From the NCBI GenBank assembly GCA_016763895.1, contig JAESSV010000159.1, positions 1-8,850 on the forward strand: a stretch of 8,850 nt of DNA. Direction: 5' to 3'. Source of the DNA: Magnetovibrio sp. Its GTDB lineage: Bacteria > Pseudomonadota > Alphaproteobacteria > Rhodospirillales > Magnetovibrionaceae. A model generated the notes under the pieces. It saw only the letters and a list, made by a program, of their open reading frames with translations. It was not told the DNA's origin and made no database searches. The position numbers were made by a program, and so were the translations under genes. This document shows positions 1 through 6,627 of the stretch, one piece after another. The first letter of the stretch is position 1. The number at the start of each line of letters is the position of its first letter.

Positions 1-918
1 GAATTCACCCAATTTCACCCCACATGCCTGTACCATCCCAAGGCCAAATCATTTTTGGTCACCGAAGCCGTACGCGGGGAAGGCGGTCATTTGCTAGACC
101 CCAAGGGTCGGCGGTTCATGACAAAATTTGACGAACGGGGCGAATTGGCTCCGCGCGATGTGGTGGCGCGGGCCATCGACTTTGAAATGAAACGCATGGG
201 TGCGGACTGTATGTACTTAGACATTTCGCACAAGGGCAAAGACTTCATCGAAGAACATTTCCCGATGATTTATGAAAACACCAAGGCCTTTGGTTTTGAT
301 ATGGCAATTGAGCCCCTGCCCGTTGTGCCCGCCGCGCATTACACGTGTGGTGGAATCATGGTTGACCCCGTGGGACGCACCGATTTAGACGGCCTTTATG
401 CCGTTGGCGAAGTCACCTACACCGGGCTCCACGGAGCCAATCGCATGGCCAGCAATTCGCTTTTGGAATGTTTGGTGTATTCAACGGCGGCCGCCAACGA
501 TATCAAAACCCGTTTGACGTCGGGCGTTGAAATCCCGCTGCCTCCCCCATGGGACATAAGCCAAGTGATTGATTCTGATGAAGAAGTCGTGATTGCCCAT
601 AACTGGGAAGAACTCAGACGTTTTATGTGGGATTACGTGGGCATCGTGCGCACCGACAAACGTTTGGCACGAGCCCTCAATCGCATTGAAATGTTGCAAA
701 GTGAAATTGCTGAATATTACAGCCATTTTCGCATCACCAGCGATATGTTAGAGCTTAGAAACTTGGCGGTTTGCGCGGAACTCATCATCAAGTCTGCTCT
801 TGAACGCAAAGAAAGTCGCGGGTTGCACTACACCTTGGACTACGCGGATGTGGACGATGAACATCAAGGACACCCCACCCGGCTCACCCCCAAACGTTGC
901 CCCGTCGAGATGGATTGA
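1..918 (+). CDS. nadB: L-aspartate oxidase, C-terminal part (5' end outside window)
   Basis: FAD-dependent enzyme that oxidises L-aspartate to iminoaspartate, the first step of de novo NAD synthesis, in the cytoplasm. The reading frame is open from base 1, so the gene is cut by the window edge; about 305 C-terminal residues of a usual ~530 are present. Seen directly, numbered from base 1: QFHPT (His6), [10 protein letters not shown] (Thr21, Glu22), ELAPRD (Arg52), AAHYTCGG (His113) and [12 protein letters not shown] (Arg148, Ser151, Ser153). By my recall of the E. coli protein these match His244, Thr259, Glu260, Arg290, His351, Arg386, Ser389 and Ser391, so the substrate pocket appears intact. 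The C-terminal helical domain ends with the characteristic [12 protein letters not shown] stretch. Fumarate reductase/succinate dehydrogenase flavoproteins are relatives, but these motifs favour NadB. The next gene starts 3 bases after the stop, suggesting co-transcription. Confidence 0.96.
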   Translation, partial: EFTQFHPTCLYHPKAKSFLVTEAVRGEGGHLLDPKGRRFMTKFDERGELAPRDVVARAIDFEMKRMGADCMYLDISHKGKDFIEEHFPMIYENTKAFGFDMAIEPLPVVPAAHYTCGGIMVDPVGRTDLDGLYAVGEVTYTGLHGANRMASNSLLECLVYSTAAANDIKTRLTSGVEIPLPPPWDISQVIDSDEEVVIAHNWEELRRFMWDYVGIVRTDKRLARALNRIEMLQSEIAEYYSHFRITSDMLELRNLAVCAELIIKSALERKESRGLHYTLDYADVDDEHQGHPTRLTPKRCPVEMD

Positions 919-921
919 TCC

Positions 922-1605
922 ATGACAAATTACCCTGAACCTGCTGCGTTCCCCCCGGGGGCCAGCCTCACCGATGGCGTCTGGACACAAGTCTTAAGCC
1001 CCCGCCAAGCCACCCAAGGCCGCCCGGCCTTGTTTTTGGATCGTGACGGCGTGTTGGTCGAAGAAGCTCACTATTTGCACAAAGTCGAAAACGTACAGCT
1101 GACCCCCAACGCCGCCCAAGTGGTCAAAGCCGCCAATGCCAACAATATTCCGGTCATATTGGTCACCAATCAGGCTGGGGTTGGGTATGGCTATTTCAAA
1201 TGGGACGATTTCGTTCTTGTTCAGGCTCAGATTCTATCGGACCTTGCCCAAGGCGGGGCGCACATTGACGGTGTTTTTGCGTGCCCCTTCCACGCCAAAG
1301 GCCAATCCGTTTATGCCCACAAAGACCACCCGGCGCGCAAACCCAATCCGGGCATGTTGCATTTGGCCCAAAGCCTGATGGGCATTGACCTTCAATCCTC
1401 GTGGATTGTTGGCGATCGATCGCTTGACGTGCTGGCGGGCAAAAATGCTGGGCTTCAAGGCGGTGTGCATGTGCTCACGGGGCATGGTTCAAAAGAAGGT
1501 GAACGCGAAGCGGCTTTGAACGTGGGGACGCCATCATTTCCGCTTAAAGGAGTCCAAAACCTCTTTGAGGCCATGGACGTTCTTGGTTTTTTGAAAAAAC
1601 CCTAA
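922..1605 (+). CDS. HAD-superfamily (subfamily IIIA) phosphatase, GmhB/HisB-N-like
   Basis: Cytoplasmic phosphatase of the family that holds D-glycero-D-manno-heptose-1,7-bisphosphate 7-phosphatase (GmhB) and the histidinol-phosphatase domain of HisB. HAD motifs seen: motif I FLDRDGVL (nucleophile Asp40, acid/base Asp42), motif II VTNQAGVGYG (Thr82), motif III RKPNPGM (Lys140) and motif IV VGDRSLD (Asp165, Asp169). Between II and III a CPFH (Cys121, His124) is kept, but the CxC that completes the zinc site of E. coli GmhB is replaced by HPA before RKP, so the zinc knuckle is probably absent. The 227-residue length is slightly longer than E. coli GmhB because of a ~34-residue N-terminal extension. 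The ATG at 922 follows the nadB stop by 3 bases, with only a weak GGA upstream. The substrate cannot be fixed from sequence: heptose bisphosphate, another sugar phosphate and histidinol phosphate are all possible. Confidence 0.85.
   Translation: MTNYPEPAAFPPGASLTDGVWTQVLSPRQATQGRPALFLDRDGVLVEEAHYLHKVENVQLTPNAAQVVKAANANNIPVILVTNQAGVGYGYFKWDDFVLVQAQILSDLAQGGAHIDGVFACPFHAKGQSVYAHKDHPARKPNPGMLHLAQSLMGIDLQSSWIVGDRSLDVLAGKNAGLQGGVHVLTGHGSKEGEREAALNVGTPSFPLKGVQNLFEAMDVLGFLKKP
1585..1601. repeat. Perfect palindrome at the end of the HAD gene
   Basis: GGTTTTTT-G-AAAAAACC forms 8-base arms around one central base. It lies in the last codons of the HAD phosphatase gene, just before its stop, between two convergent genes. 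The position suits a bidirectional transcription end. However, the stem is nearly all A-T, the loop would have to open several pairs, and no U-run follows on the + side. A chance product of Phe-Leu-Lys-Lys codons is equally likely. Confidence 0.3.
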
Positions 1606-1617
1606 AGGTAAAGAGCG

Positions 1618-2913
1618 TTAAAACCTGGTTCCTGCGATGACGATTTGATCGCGACCATTGTGCTTGGCCATATACAGGGCTTTGTCGGCTGCATCCGACA
1701 AACTTACCGCCGTATCGCCATCTTGATATTCGGCAATGCCGATGGATATGGTGACCGAAAATTGTTGATCGCCTTCGCCGTGAAAGATAATGCTGCCAAA
1801 GTCTTTATGAATTTCGCCCAAAACACCCTTAGCAGCGGCAGCGTTGGTGAGGGGTAAAATAATCGAAAATTCTTCACCACCCATGCGACCAACCAAATCC
1901 GCCCCCCGCAAACGTTGACGCAACAAGCGCGCCAAAACCTTAATCACCCGGTCCCCAACCCCATGGCCATGGGTATCGTTGACCAATTTAAAGTGATCGA
2001 TATCAATGGATACGAGGGACATTTCGGCATCTGACCGTTTGACCCGAGAAACCTCGGCTGCCAAAAATTGTTTCGTGGTGGTGTGATTGTACAGGCCGGT
2101 CATAGAATCACGGGCCATAAAGGTTCGAAGCTCTCGAAACCGGGCGGCCCGAGAACTCACCGATGAAATCAAGTGAGACGGACGAATCGGTTTGGTCAGG
2201 AAATCATCGGCCCCCAACTTCATGGCGGATAATTGTTTTTCTTTGTCCACTTCACTCGACAAAAAGACAATGGGAATGCCGGCGTATTCTTCGCTTTGAC
2301 GGATCACCGAAGCAATTTCCTTGCCGCTGGTGCCCGGCATATAGATATCAAGCAAAATTAATTCAGGCGCAACTTTTTCTAACGCATCCAAAATGGTCAT
2401 TGGGTCGGTGACCACAAACGTTTCCATTCCGGCCCCTTGAAGCACAAGTTCTGTGTGGGTGGCCAAGGTGGCGTCATCATCCACGATTAAAACACGGTAT
2501 GGTTCGGATACCGAGCCTTGGGTCACATTGTCAAGCACACGGACCAAATCCGCCACATCAACAGGTTTGACCATATATTCAACAGCCCCCGCGCGAATAG
2601 CGCCAAGCCGCGTTTCCAGGTTATTCGTGGACGTATACACCACCAAAGGGATTGCCAAGGCCCCGTCATCATGCAATTTGGTTAAAACCTTAAGAGCCGC
2701 TTGAGAATCATCACCAAACGTTAAACCGCTGATAACCGCTGAGGCTGGCGCGCGCAAAAGCTCATCTTTTAACTGCTCTGGACGAGCAAGCGCGGTAAGT
2801 TCATAACCAAAATGCAACATTTCAGATTGGATGTCGACTTCCCCGCTCGCGACGCACTGCGAGACAAGAATAACCTTTTTCATCACCTGTTCATGTTCTG
2901 GCGTCAGGACCAT
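1618..2913 (-). CDS. PleD-like response regulator diguanylate cyclase (REC-REC-GGDEF)
   Basis: Cytoplasmic signalling enzyme predicted to make cyclic di-GMP from two GTP after phosphorylation. Residues are numbered from the ATG at 2913. The first receiver-like domain (about 12-130) keeps a YTST stretch and Lys116 but has no acidic N-terminal pocket, and Ser62 sits where the phosphoacceptor Asp should be. The second receiver (about 139-258) is complete: VDDD, Asp189 in LLDIYMPG, FLSS and TKP. The GGDEF domain (about 263-431) has DSMTGLYNH, DHFKLVNDTHGH and GGEEF (345-349). An inhibitory I-site RxxD (RGAD, 336-339) lies five residues before GGEEF, so both catalysis and product inhibition look intact. 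The start is uncertain: TTG at 2919, ATG at 2913 and ATG at 2883 (MKKVILVS, directly before the first receiver strand) are in frame, and none has a clear Shine-Dalgarno at good spacing. It is convergent with the HAD gene (12-base gap) and divergent from the membrane protein gene. Confidence 0.9.
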   Translation of the reverse strand: MVLTPEHEQVMKKVILVSQCVASGEVDIQSEMLHFGYELTALARPEQLKDELLRAPASAVISGLTFGDDSQAALKVLTKLHDDGALAIPLVVYTSTNNLETRLGAIRAGAVEYMVKPVDVADLVRVLDNVTQGSVSEPYRVLIVDDDATLATHTELVLQGAGMETFVVTDPMTILDALEKVAPELILLDIYMPGTSGKEIASVIRQSEEYAGIPIVFLSSEVDKEKQLSAMKLGADDFLTKPIRPSHLISSVSSRAARFRELRTFMARDSMTGLYNHTTTKQFLAAEVSRVKRSDAEMSLVSIDIDHFKLVNDTHGHGVGDRVIKVLARLLRQRLRGADLVGRMGGEEFSIILPLTNAAAAKGVLGEIHKDFGSIIFHGEGDQQFSVTISIGIAEYQDGDTAVSLSDAADKALYMAKHNGRDQIVIAGTRF

Positions 2914-3084
2914 AATCAATCAAATTCAGTTTTGCGCTCTTTTCATTTGGTATATTTAGAGCATCTTGACTATTTTCATAGTAACAATAGTTTGCACGAC
3001 ATGTCTAATCCCTTAAAGTGGTAAAAATATTTATAACATCACCTTATCATCATCATGATTAACACACGGCAAGTTTGAAATTCA
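2914..3084. promoter_or_regulatory. AT-rich divergent spacer, presumed promoters for both flanking genes
   Basis: This 171-base AT-rich stretch separates the divergent diguanylate cyclase and GT-C genes, so each promoter should lie here. A TTGACT at 2966-2971 resembles a -35 for the + direction, but no good -10 stands 16-18 bases after it. A TATAAC at 3032-3037 has no matching -35. I can see no convincing operator or paired promoter. A short ATC repeat (around 3047-3055) looks incidental. Confidence 0.3.
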
Positions 3085-4962
3085 ATGACGCTTCCTTCAC
3101 CAGATTTAGCAACGCGAAGAACAACCCTTGCCCTTGCGGCGGCTGTGTTTATTGCCGTCTGTCTTGTCTTTATTCCCAGCTATTTTGGAAATTTGTCTGA
3201 ACCTTTTGTGTTTGAACGCTTCGTTGGGTCAGATACCTATATGCGCGTTCTCAGGGTTCGCGATTGGTGGGATGCTGGGCAATGGTACCAGACGTTTTCA
3301 CCGCGCAGCAATTGGCCGTATGGCGAGACTCTTCACTGGACTCGTCCCTTCGATGTCTTGTTGGTTATTTTAGCCGCTCCGTTTGCGCCGTTTGTCGGCA
3401 TGCACAAGGCTTTGTTTTTTTCCGGCGTGATCATCAGCCCGATCTTATTGGTGTCGACAATTTGGGTCATGGTGTGGGGCAGCCGGCCTTTTTTAAACCC
3501 CAAAGGCCGCGTTATTTTGGTGATCCTGTTCACATTTCAACCCATCACCCACTATTATTATGTCGCCGCCCGGCCCGATCATCATTCCATGATTTTGTTT
3601 GGTTTTGCCACAGTTCTTGTTCTTTTGGCGCGTTTTGCTCATGCCCCGGCCAATTCCCGTTCCGCGGTGGCCTGGGCCGGAGCCATGACGGCCTTTGGCC
3701 TTTGGGTGAGTGTCGAATCCTTAAGTATCGAGCTTTTTGCCCTGTTGGCCATTGGTGGGCTGTGGATTTGGCATGGGCACGATGAATGGCTGAGCGCCTT
3801 GCGCCGTTATGCCACCGTGGGGGCGCTTGCGATCTTGGTCGCCTTGTTCATTGAACGCCCCCCGCACGAATGGCTGGGGTCCGAAGAATATGACCGCTTG
3901 TCCACGGTGCATGTGGCTTTATTGGCGCTCATAGCCTTGGGCATCGAAGGCATGTGGCGGCTTCGGCACCGCTATAACACATCCCTTTGGGGCCGGGCGG
4001 GGGCTGCGGTCGGGGCCGCAATTTGTGCCGCCCTTGTCATGCACCTCTTGTTTCCTGATTTTTTCAAAGGTCCGTTTGGCGCCGCCATGGAACCACGCCT
4101 TCAAGACATGTGGCTCAATAAAATAAAAGAATTTCAGCCCTTAACCAAGACCGATACGAATACCATCATCACGGCCCTTGTGCTTTTGGTGCCCACCGCT
4201 TGGCTGATGATTTGGGGGGGCATAATTGCCAAAACCAGACCCCGTTCACAAGCTGACATCAATCAATTTGTCGTTTTGGCGGTGGCGGTGGGCTTATACG
4301 TTCCCTTAACGTTGCTTCAATCGCGTTGGGGTGGCTACATGGGAATTGCCGTTCTTCCGGGGTGGGTGTTGCTTTTGCAACATATTTTAAAATGGCATGG
4401 CGGTCCGCTTATTGGTTCGAATCCGGGCACCCCGGTGTATCGCGCGCCCCTGTTTTGTCTGGTTGCCGTGGGGCATCTTTTGCTCACGGTGGGCTTAAAG
4501 ATTATCGTCAATCCGCCCGAGCTCGCCAAGCCCAAGCCTTGTCTTTGGCGAGAAATTACGCCGTATTTAAACAGCCCTGATTTTGCGGATGGACGGCCCC
4601 AAACGTTCCTGACCTTCATCCATCAAGGTCCCGAATTCATCTATCGGACCAAGCACCGTGTGGTGGGCACGCCTTATCATCGCAATACCGCCGGATTGTT
4701 GGACAGCTTCACCGCATTTACATCCACGAACGAGGCCGAATCGAAGGCTATATTTGAAAAAAGAAAGATCGATTATTTGCTCACGTGCGTCAAAGCCGTC
4801 GAAGAAAAGTTCTTTTTAGAATTTAAAGGCGATACATTGATGCGAAAAATCACGCAAGGAAATCCGCCGAAATGGTTAAAGCCAGCCCCTCTTCCCGATG
4901 GGTTAGCGGAAAACTTCCACCTTTATCATTTTCAAAGCCCGCCGAAACCTCAACGGCCCTAA
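3085..4962 (+). CDS. Polytopic membrane protein, STT3/AglB-like GT-C glycosyltransferase candidate
   Basis: Inner-membrane protein of 625 residues with about a dozen hydrophobic segments (first about 14-32; others near 90-104, 110-131, 142-152, 168-183, 196-230, 243-256, 275-290, 306-324, 361-382, 394-411, 418-433 and 455-475), then a soluble C-terminal domain of about 150 residues. After the first membrane segment is GSDTYMRVLRVRDWW (Asp50), which resembles the first acidic loop motif of oligosaccharyltransferase-type GT-C enzymes. A later PDHHS (Asp165) resembles the DHH of the archaeal/eukaryotic STT3 second loop. An SRW (413-415) recalls their R-containing motif before the soluble domain. 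These parallels suggest transfer of a sugar from a lipid-linked donor to protein or glycan. The canonical WWDxG is not found as such (WWDAG at 61-65 lies elsewhere), so activity as an oligosaccharyltransferase is unproven. The ATG at 3085 has no Shine-Dalgarno, and no better start was seen. The 3' end overlaps the convergent DUF6166 gene by 4 bases. Confidence 0.72.
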   Translation: MTLPSPDLATRRTTLALAAAVFIAVCLVFIPSYFGNLSEPFVFERFVGSDTYMRVLRVRDWWDAGQWYQTFSPRSNWPYGETLHWTRPFDVLLVILAAPFAPFVGMHKALFFSGVIISPILLVSTIWVMVWGSRPFLNPKGRVILVILFTFQPITHYYYVAARPDHHSMILFGFATVLVLLARFAHAPANSRSAVAWAGAMTAFGLWVSVESLSIELFALLAIGGLWIWHGHDEWLSALRRYATVGALAILVALFIERPPHEWLGSEEYDRLSTVHVALLALIALGIEGMWRLRHRYNTSLWGRAGAAVGAAICAALVMHLLFPDFFKGPFGAAMEPRLQDMWLNKIKEFQPLTKTDTNTIITALVLLVPTAWLMIWGGIIAKTRPRSQADINQFVVLAVAVGLYVPLTLLQSRWGGYMGIAVLPGWVLLLQHILKWHGGPLIGSNPGTPVYRAPLFCLVAVGHLLLTVGLKIIVNPPELAKPKPCLWREITPYLNSPDFADGRPQTFLTFIHQGPEFIYRTKHRVVGTPYHRNTAGLLDSFTAFTSTNEAESKAIFEKRKIDYLLTCVKAVEEKFFLEFKGDTLMRKITQGNPPKWLKPAPLPDGLAENFHLYHFQSPPKPQRP

Positions 4963-5303
4963 GTCTTGCCGCGCACCTTATCTAGCAATTGAGAAAGCGT
5001 CATATCGACCTCGACCACACCTTGCAGCGACAGCTTGATTTGGTCGCCATCAAGCACCCATCGATCTTGTTTAAGGCGGGCAATGGTGTTTTCACAAAAA
5101 GACCGATAGTTGTCTAAAGCCCGGTGATCCCCCAATTCCTGGGCTAAAATAGCCAAGGCAAGCTGGTAAGGGCCGCTTCCCACGTAGCCCCATTCAAATC
5201 CCGCTTCGCTCAACGTGCGAAGGTCCAAACGCAAGTTTAAGGGCGCGCCGTCCACAGTGACCGTGATCACTTCGCCGTTTCTAATTCCTGCGTATGTTGA
5301 CAA
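4959..5303 (-). CDS. DUF6166-like small protein
   Basis: Soluble protein of 114 residues and unknown function. The central stretch GFEWGY-GSGPYQLALAIL (about 35-53) is the hallmark I associate with DUF6166 proteins: a short beta-rich N-terminus, then the WGY/GSGP motif, then a helix. The protein goes on with a helical part rich in charged residues (about 54-83) and a hydrophobic, acidic C-terminus. No signal peptide, membrane segment or catalytic motif is visible. It starts with TTG: the codon is supported by AAGGA nine bases upstream, and there is no ATG near the protein N-terminus. It stands alone on its strand, convergent with the GT-C gene and divergent from cpaB. The assignment comes from memory of the motif; the role is not known. 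Confidence 0.8.
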   Translation of the reverse strand: MSTYAGIRNGEVITVTVDGAPLNLRLDLRTLSEAGFEWGYVGSGPYQLALAILAQELGDHRALDNYRSFCENTIARLKQDRWVLDGDQIKLSLQGVVEVDMTLSQLLDKVRGKT

Positions 5304-5312
5304 TGTCTTCGA

Positions 5313-5317
5313 TCCTT
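5313..5317 (-). promoter_or_regulatory. Shine-Dalgarno supporting the TTG start at 5303
   Basis: Read on the minus strand this is AAGGA, ending nine bases before the TTG start codon at 5303-5301. It is the main reason for choosing this rare start over an internal GTG. Confidence 0.6.
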
Positions 5318-5332
5318 AAAGGCTAATTTCAC

Positions 5333-5344
5333 AAACCATGGTTT
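5333..5344. repeat. 12-base perfect palindrome AAACCATGGTTT
   Basis: Two directly joined 6-base arms lie about 30 bases upstream of the DUF6166 start, between it and its candidate promoter. It could be a small operator in the 5' untranslated region. It has no loop, so it is not a hairpin terminator. One copy only was seen, so this may be chance. Confidence 0.25.
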
Positions 5345-5356
5345 TTTATCATGTAT

Positions 5357-5387
5357 ATTTTAGCAAATGAGATCAAGATTGTTTCAA
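5357..5387 (-). promoter_or_regulatory. Candidate sigma-70-type promoter for the DUF6166 gene
   Basis: On the minus strand, TTGAAA (5387-5382) and TAAAAT (5362-5357) are separated by 19 bases, slightly wider than the preferred 17. The -10 is about 54 bases upstream of the TTG start. The region is very AT-rich, so matches like this arise easily by chance. Confidence 0.25.
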
Positions 5388-5446
5388 AATTTTAGTTCAA
5401 TACATTAACGAAAATCGTCAAGTTGCTGTTGTATCTGAGGTCCACG

Positions 5447-5644
5447 ATGATATATTGTAAAAACGAAAATTTGACTGCCTTTTCATATGGCTATTTGGCA
5501 AAGACAACACATATTTCACGAAATGGCTTACCGAGCGTTTGCATGAATAAATCCAAGTCTCCGTCCTACACCTTTTTGATGCCATCTTGGGCCCAGAATT
5601 TCTGTGTTCAGGCCTTGGGCACACCTGAGCCGGGGGCATTATGA
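5447..5644 (+). CDS. Possible small ORF upstream of cpaB, unrecognised
   Basis: A 65-residue ORF begins at an ATG with TGAGG six bases upstream, and its TGA stop overlaps the cpaB ATG as ATGA, the arrangement of translationally coupled genes. That is the only support. The product is not recognised. It has three cysteines, is Ser/Thr/Asn-rich, and has no long hydrophobic helix, so it is not a Flp pilin. Its codon use is more AT-rich at third positions than in the cpa genes. It may be a leader ORF that couples translation to cpaB, or a chance frame in a leader region. The frame stays open upstream to 5423, but those starts lack a ribosome site. Confidence 0.3.
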   Translation: MIYCKNENLTAFSYGYLAKTTHISRNGLPSVCMNKSKSPSYTFLMPSWAQNFCVQALGTPEPGAL

Positions 5645-6627
5645 GAGCCGTTGTTATTGGCCTCGTCTTTGCCGCCATTATCCTTGCTGGTGGCACCGCC
5701 TATCTGTTGCGAGATTACATCTCGTCCCAACAAGCTGAGTTTGCGGCGCTGGTGCCCACAACGCCAACCACAAAAGTTTTGGTGGCCAAAGCCAATGCCC
5801 CCATCGGCACCTTGGTCGAGCCCAGCAACACAGAATGGATTGACTGGCCCGAGTCCGGTATCCAAGATACTTTTTTGCTCAAGTCCAAAGATGCGAACAT
5901 TCAAGACAGCCTGAAAAAGAATAAATATATGGTTCGCCGCAGTTTTGCCAAAGGCGAGCCCATCACCATGGCGCGGCTTTACAAATCAAAAGATCCCGGT
6001 TTTTTACGGGGCGCCCTAAGTCCCGGCATGCGAGCCCTTGCCGTGCGGTCCGGAGCCGAAAATTCTGCGGCTGGCTTTATCCTGCCCGGCGACAGAGTTG
6101 ATGTCATGCTCACCCACAACATGCTGAGCCTGGCCCTGCAACACGCGGGCGCCGCAGCAGCGGCCAAATTCAAAGGTGGTTTAACCCACACCAGCGAAAC
6201 CATTATCGAAAACCTGCGGGTTCTTGCCATTGATCAAAAAGTCAGTGAATTTCAAGAAGGAGCCCAAGTTGGCAAAACGGTTTTGTTGGAAGTTTCACCC
6301 AAAGATGCGGAACGCTTACAAACGGCAAAAGCCATGGGTCGAATAACGTTGGTGCTTCGGGCGGCGCGACGCAATACGAATACGCCCAAACGAAGCATGT
6401 TCACCACCGATGTTGAAGTCAGCCCCTTGCTCAGAAACTTTGACAGGGTGCTCAAAAACGGCAAACTCAATATGACGCGGAGCCCCTCAAAACGTCTGGC
6501 TCAGAAAAAAACCACACGGACCACAAAATCTCGCTCAAGGTCAGCGCCGCGCACCGCGCCAAAACAATTAACCATTTATCGCGGCACTTCGGGTTCGGCC
6601 AAAGCGACCGGAGGAACGGCTCCATAA
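5641..6627 (+). CDS. cpaB: Flp pilus assembly protein CpaB/RcpC
   Basis: Periplasmic, membrane-anchored factor of the Tad (type IVc) pilus machine, thought to work with the secretin CpaC. The 328 residues show an N-terminal membrane anchor (about 3-23), then a SAF domain (about 44-113) with KVLVAKANAPIGTLV and the WPESG that is typical of the family. The RcpC/CpaB domain follows, with GALSPGMRALAV (124-135) and GFILPGDRVDVMLTH (145-159). A run rich in Lys/Arg (11 of 29 residues at 280-308) precedes a final LTIYRG (310-315), which matches the conserved end of CpaB proteins. The ATG has a G-rich stretch (GGGGG) about five bases upstream rather than a canonical Shine-Dalgarno. The stop overlaps the cpaC start by one base (TAATG). 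First recognisable gene of the tad/cpa cluster in this window. Confidence 0.93.
   Translation: MRAVVIGLVFAAIILAGGTAYLLRDYISSQQAEFAALVPTTPTTKVLVAKANAPIGTLVEPSNTEWIDWPESGIQDTFLLKSKDANIQDSLKKNKYMVRRSFAKGEPITMARLYKSKDPGFLRGALSPGMRALAVRSGAENSAAGFILPGDRVDVMLTHNMLSLALQHAGAAAAAKFKGGLTHTSETIIENLRVLAIDQKVSEFQEGAQVGKTVLLEVSPKDAERLQTAKAMGRITLVLRAARRNTNTPKRSMFTTDVEVSPLLRNFDRVLKNGKLNMTRSPSKRLAQKKTTRTTKSRSRSAPRTAPKQLTIYRGTSGSAKATGGTAP

Larger units (their letters stand above)
5304..5640. other. Divergent spacer between the DUF6166 gene and cpaB
   Basis: This stretch of about 340 bases is more AT-rich than its neighbours, most strongly at 5320-5420. It holds the signals for the minus-strand gene listed separately. 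In the + direction, a weak TTGTTT (5379-5384) and TACATT (5401-5406) pair with a 16-base gap could be a cpa operon promoter. A 65-codon ORF with a plausible ribosome site fills 5447-5644. I see no Flp pilin or prepilin peptidase gene, no rho-independent terminator and no clear CtrA or sigma-54 site. Confidence 0.5.

Noticed and set aside
1412..1423. Perfect 12-base palindrome GCGATCGATCGC in the HAD gene.
   Set aside because: It encodes the conserved motif IV (GDRSL) and occurs once, so coding constraint and chance explain it.
2966..2994. TTGACT as a -35 element for the GT-C gene.
   Set aside because: At 17 bases the partner hexamer would be AGTTTG, which is not a credible -10, and no better spacing was found.
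3264..3785. A 173-codon + strand frame inside the GT-C membrane protein gene.
   Set aside because: The main frame has coherent membrane segments and motifs over 625 residues. The alternative is Cys/Arg/His-rich, as expected of an off-frame reading.
5418..5696. A 92-codon minus-strand frame across the spacer and the cpaB start.
   Set aside because: It runs over the conserved cpaB N-terminus, has no family resemblance and lacks a ribosome site.
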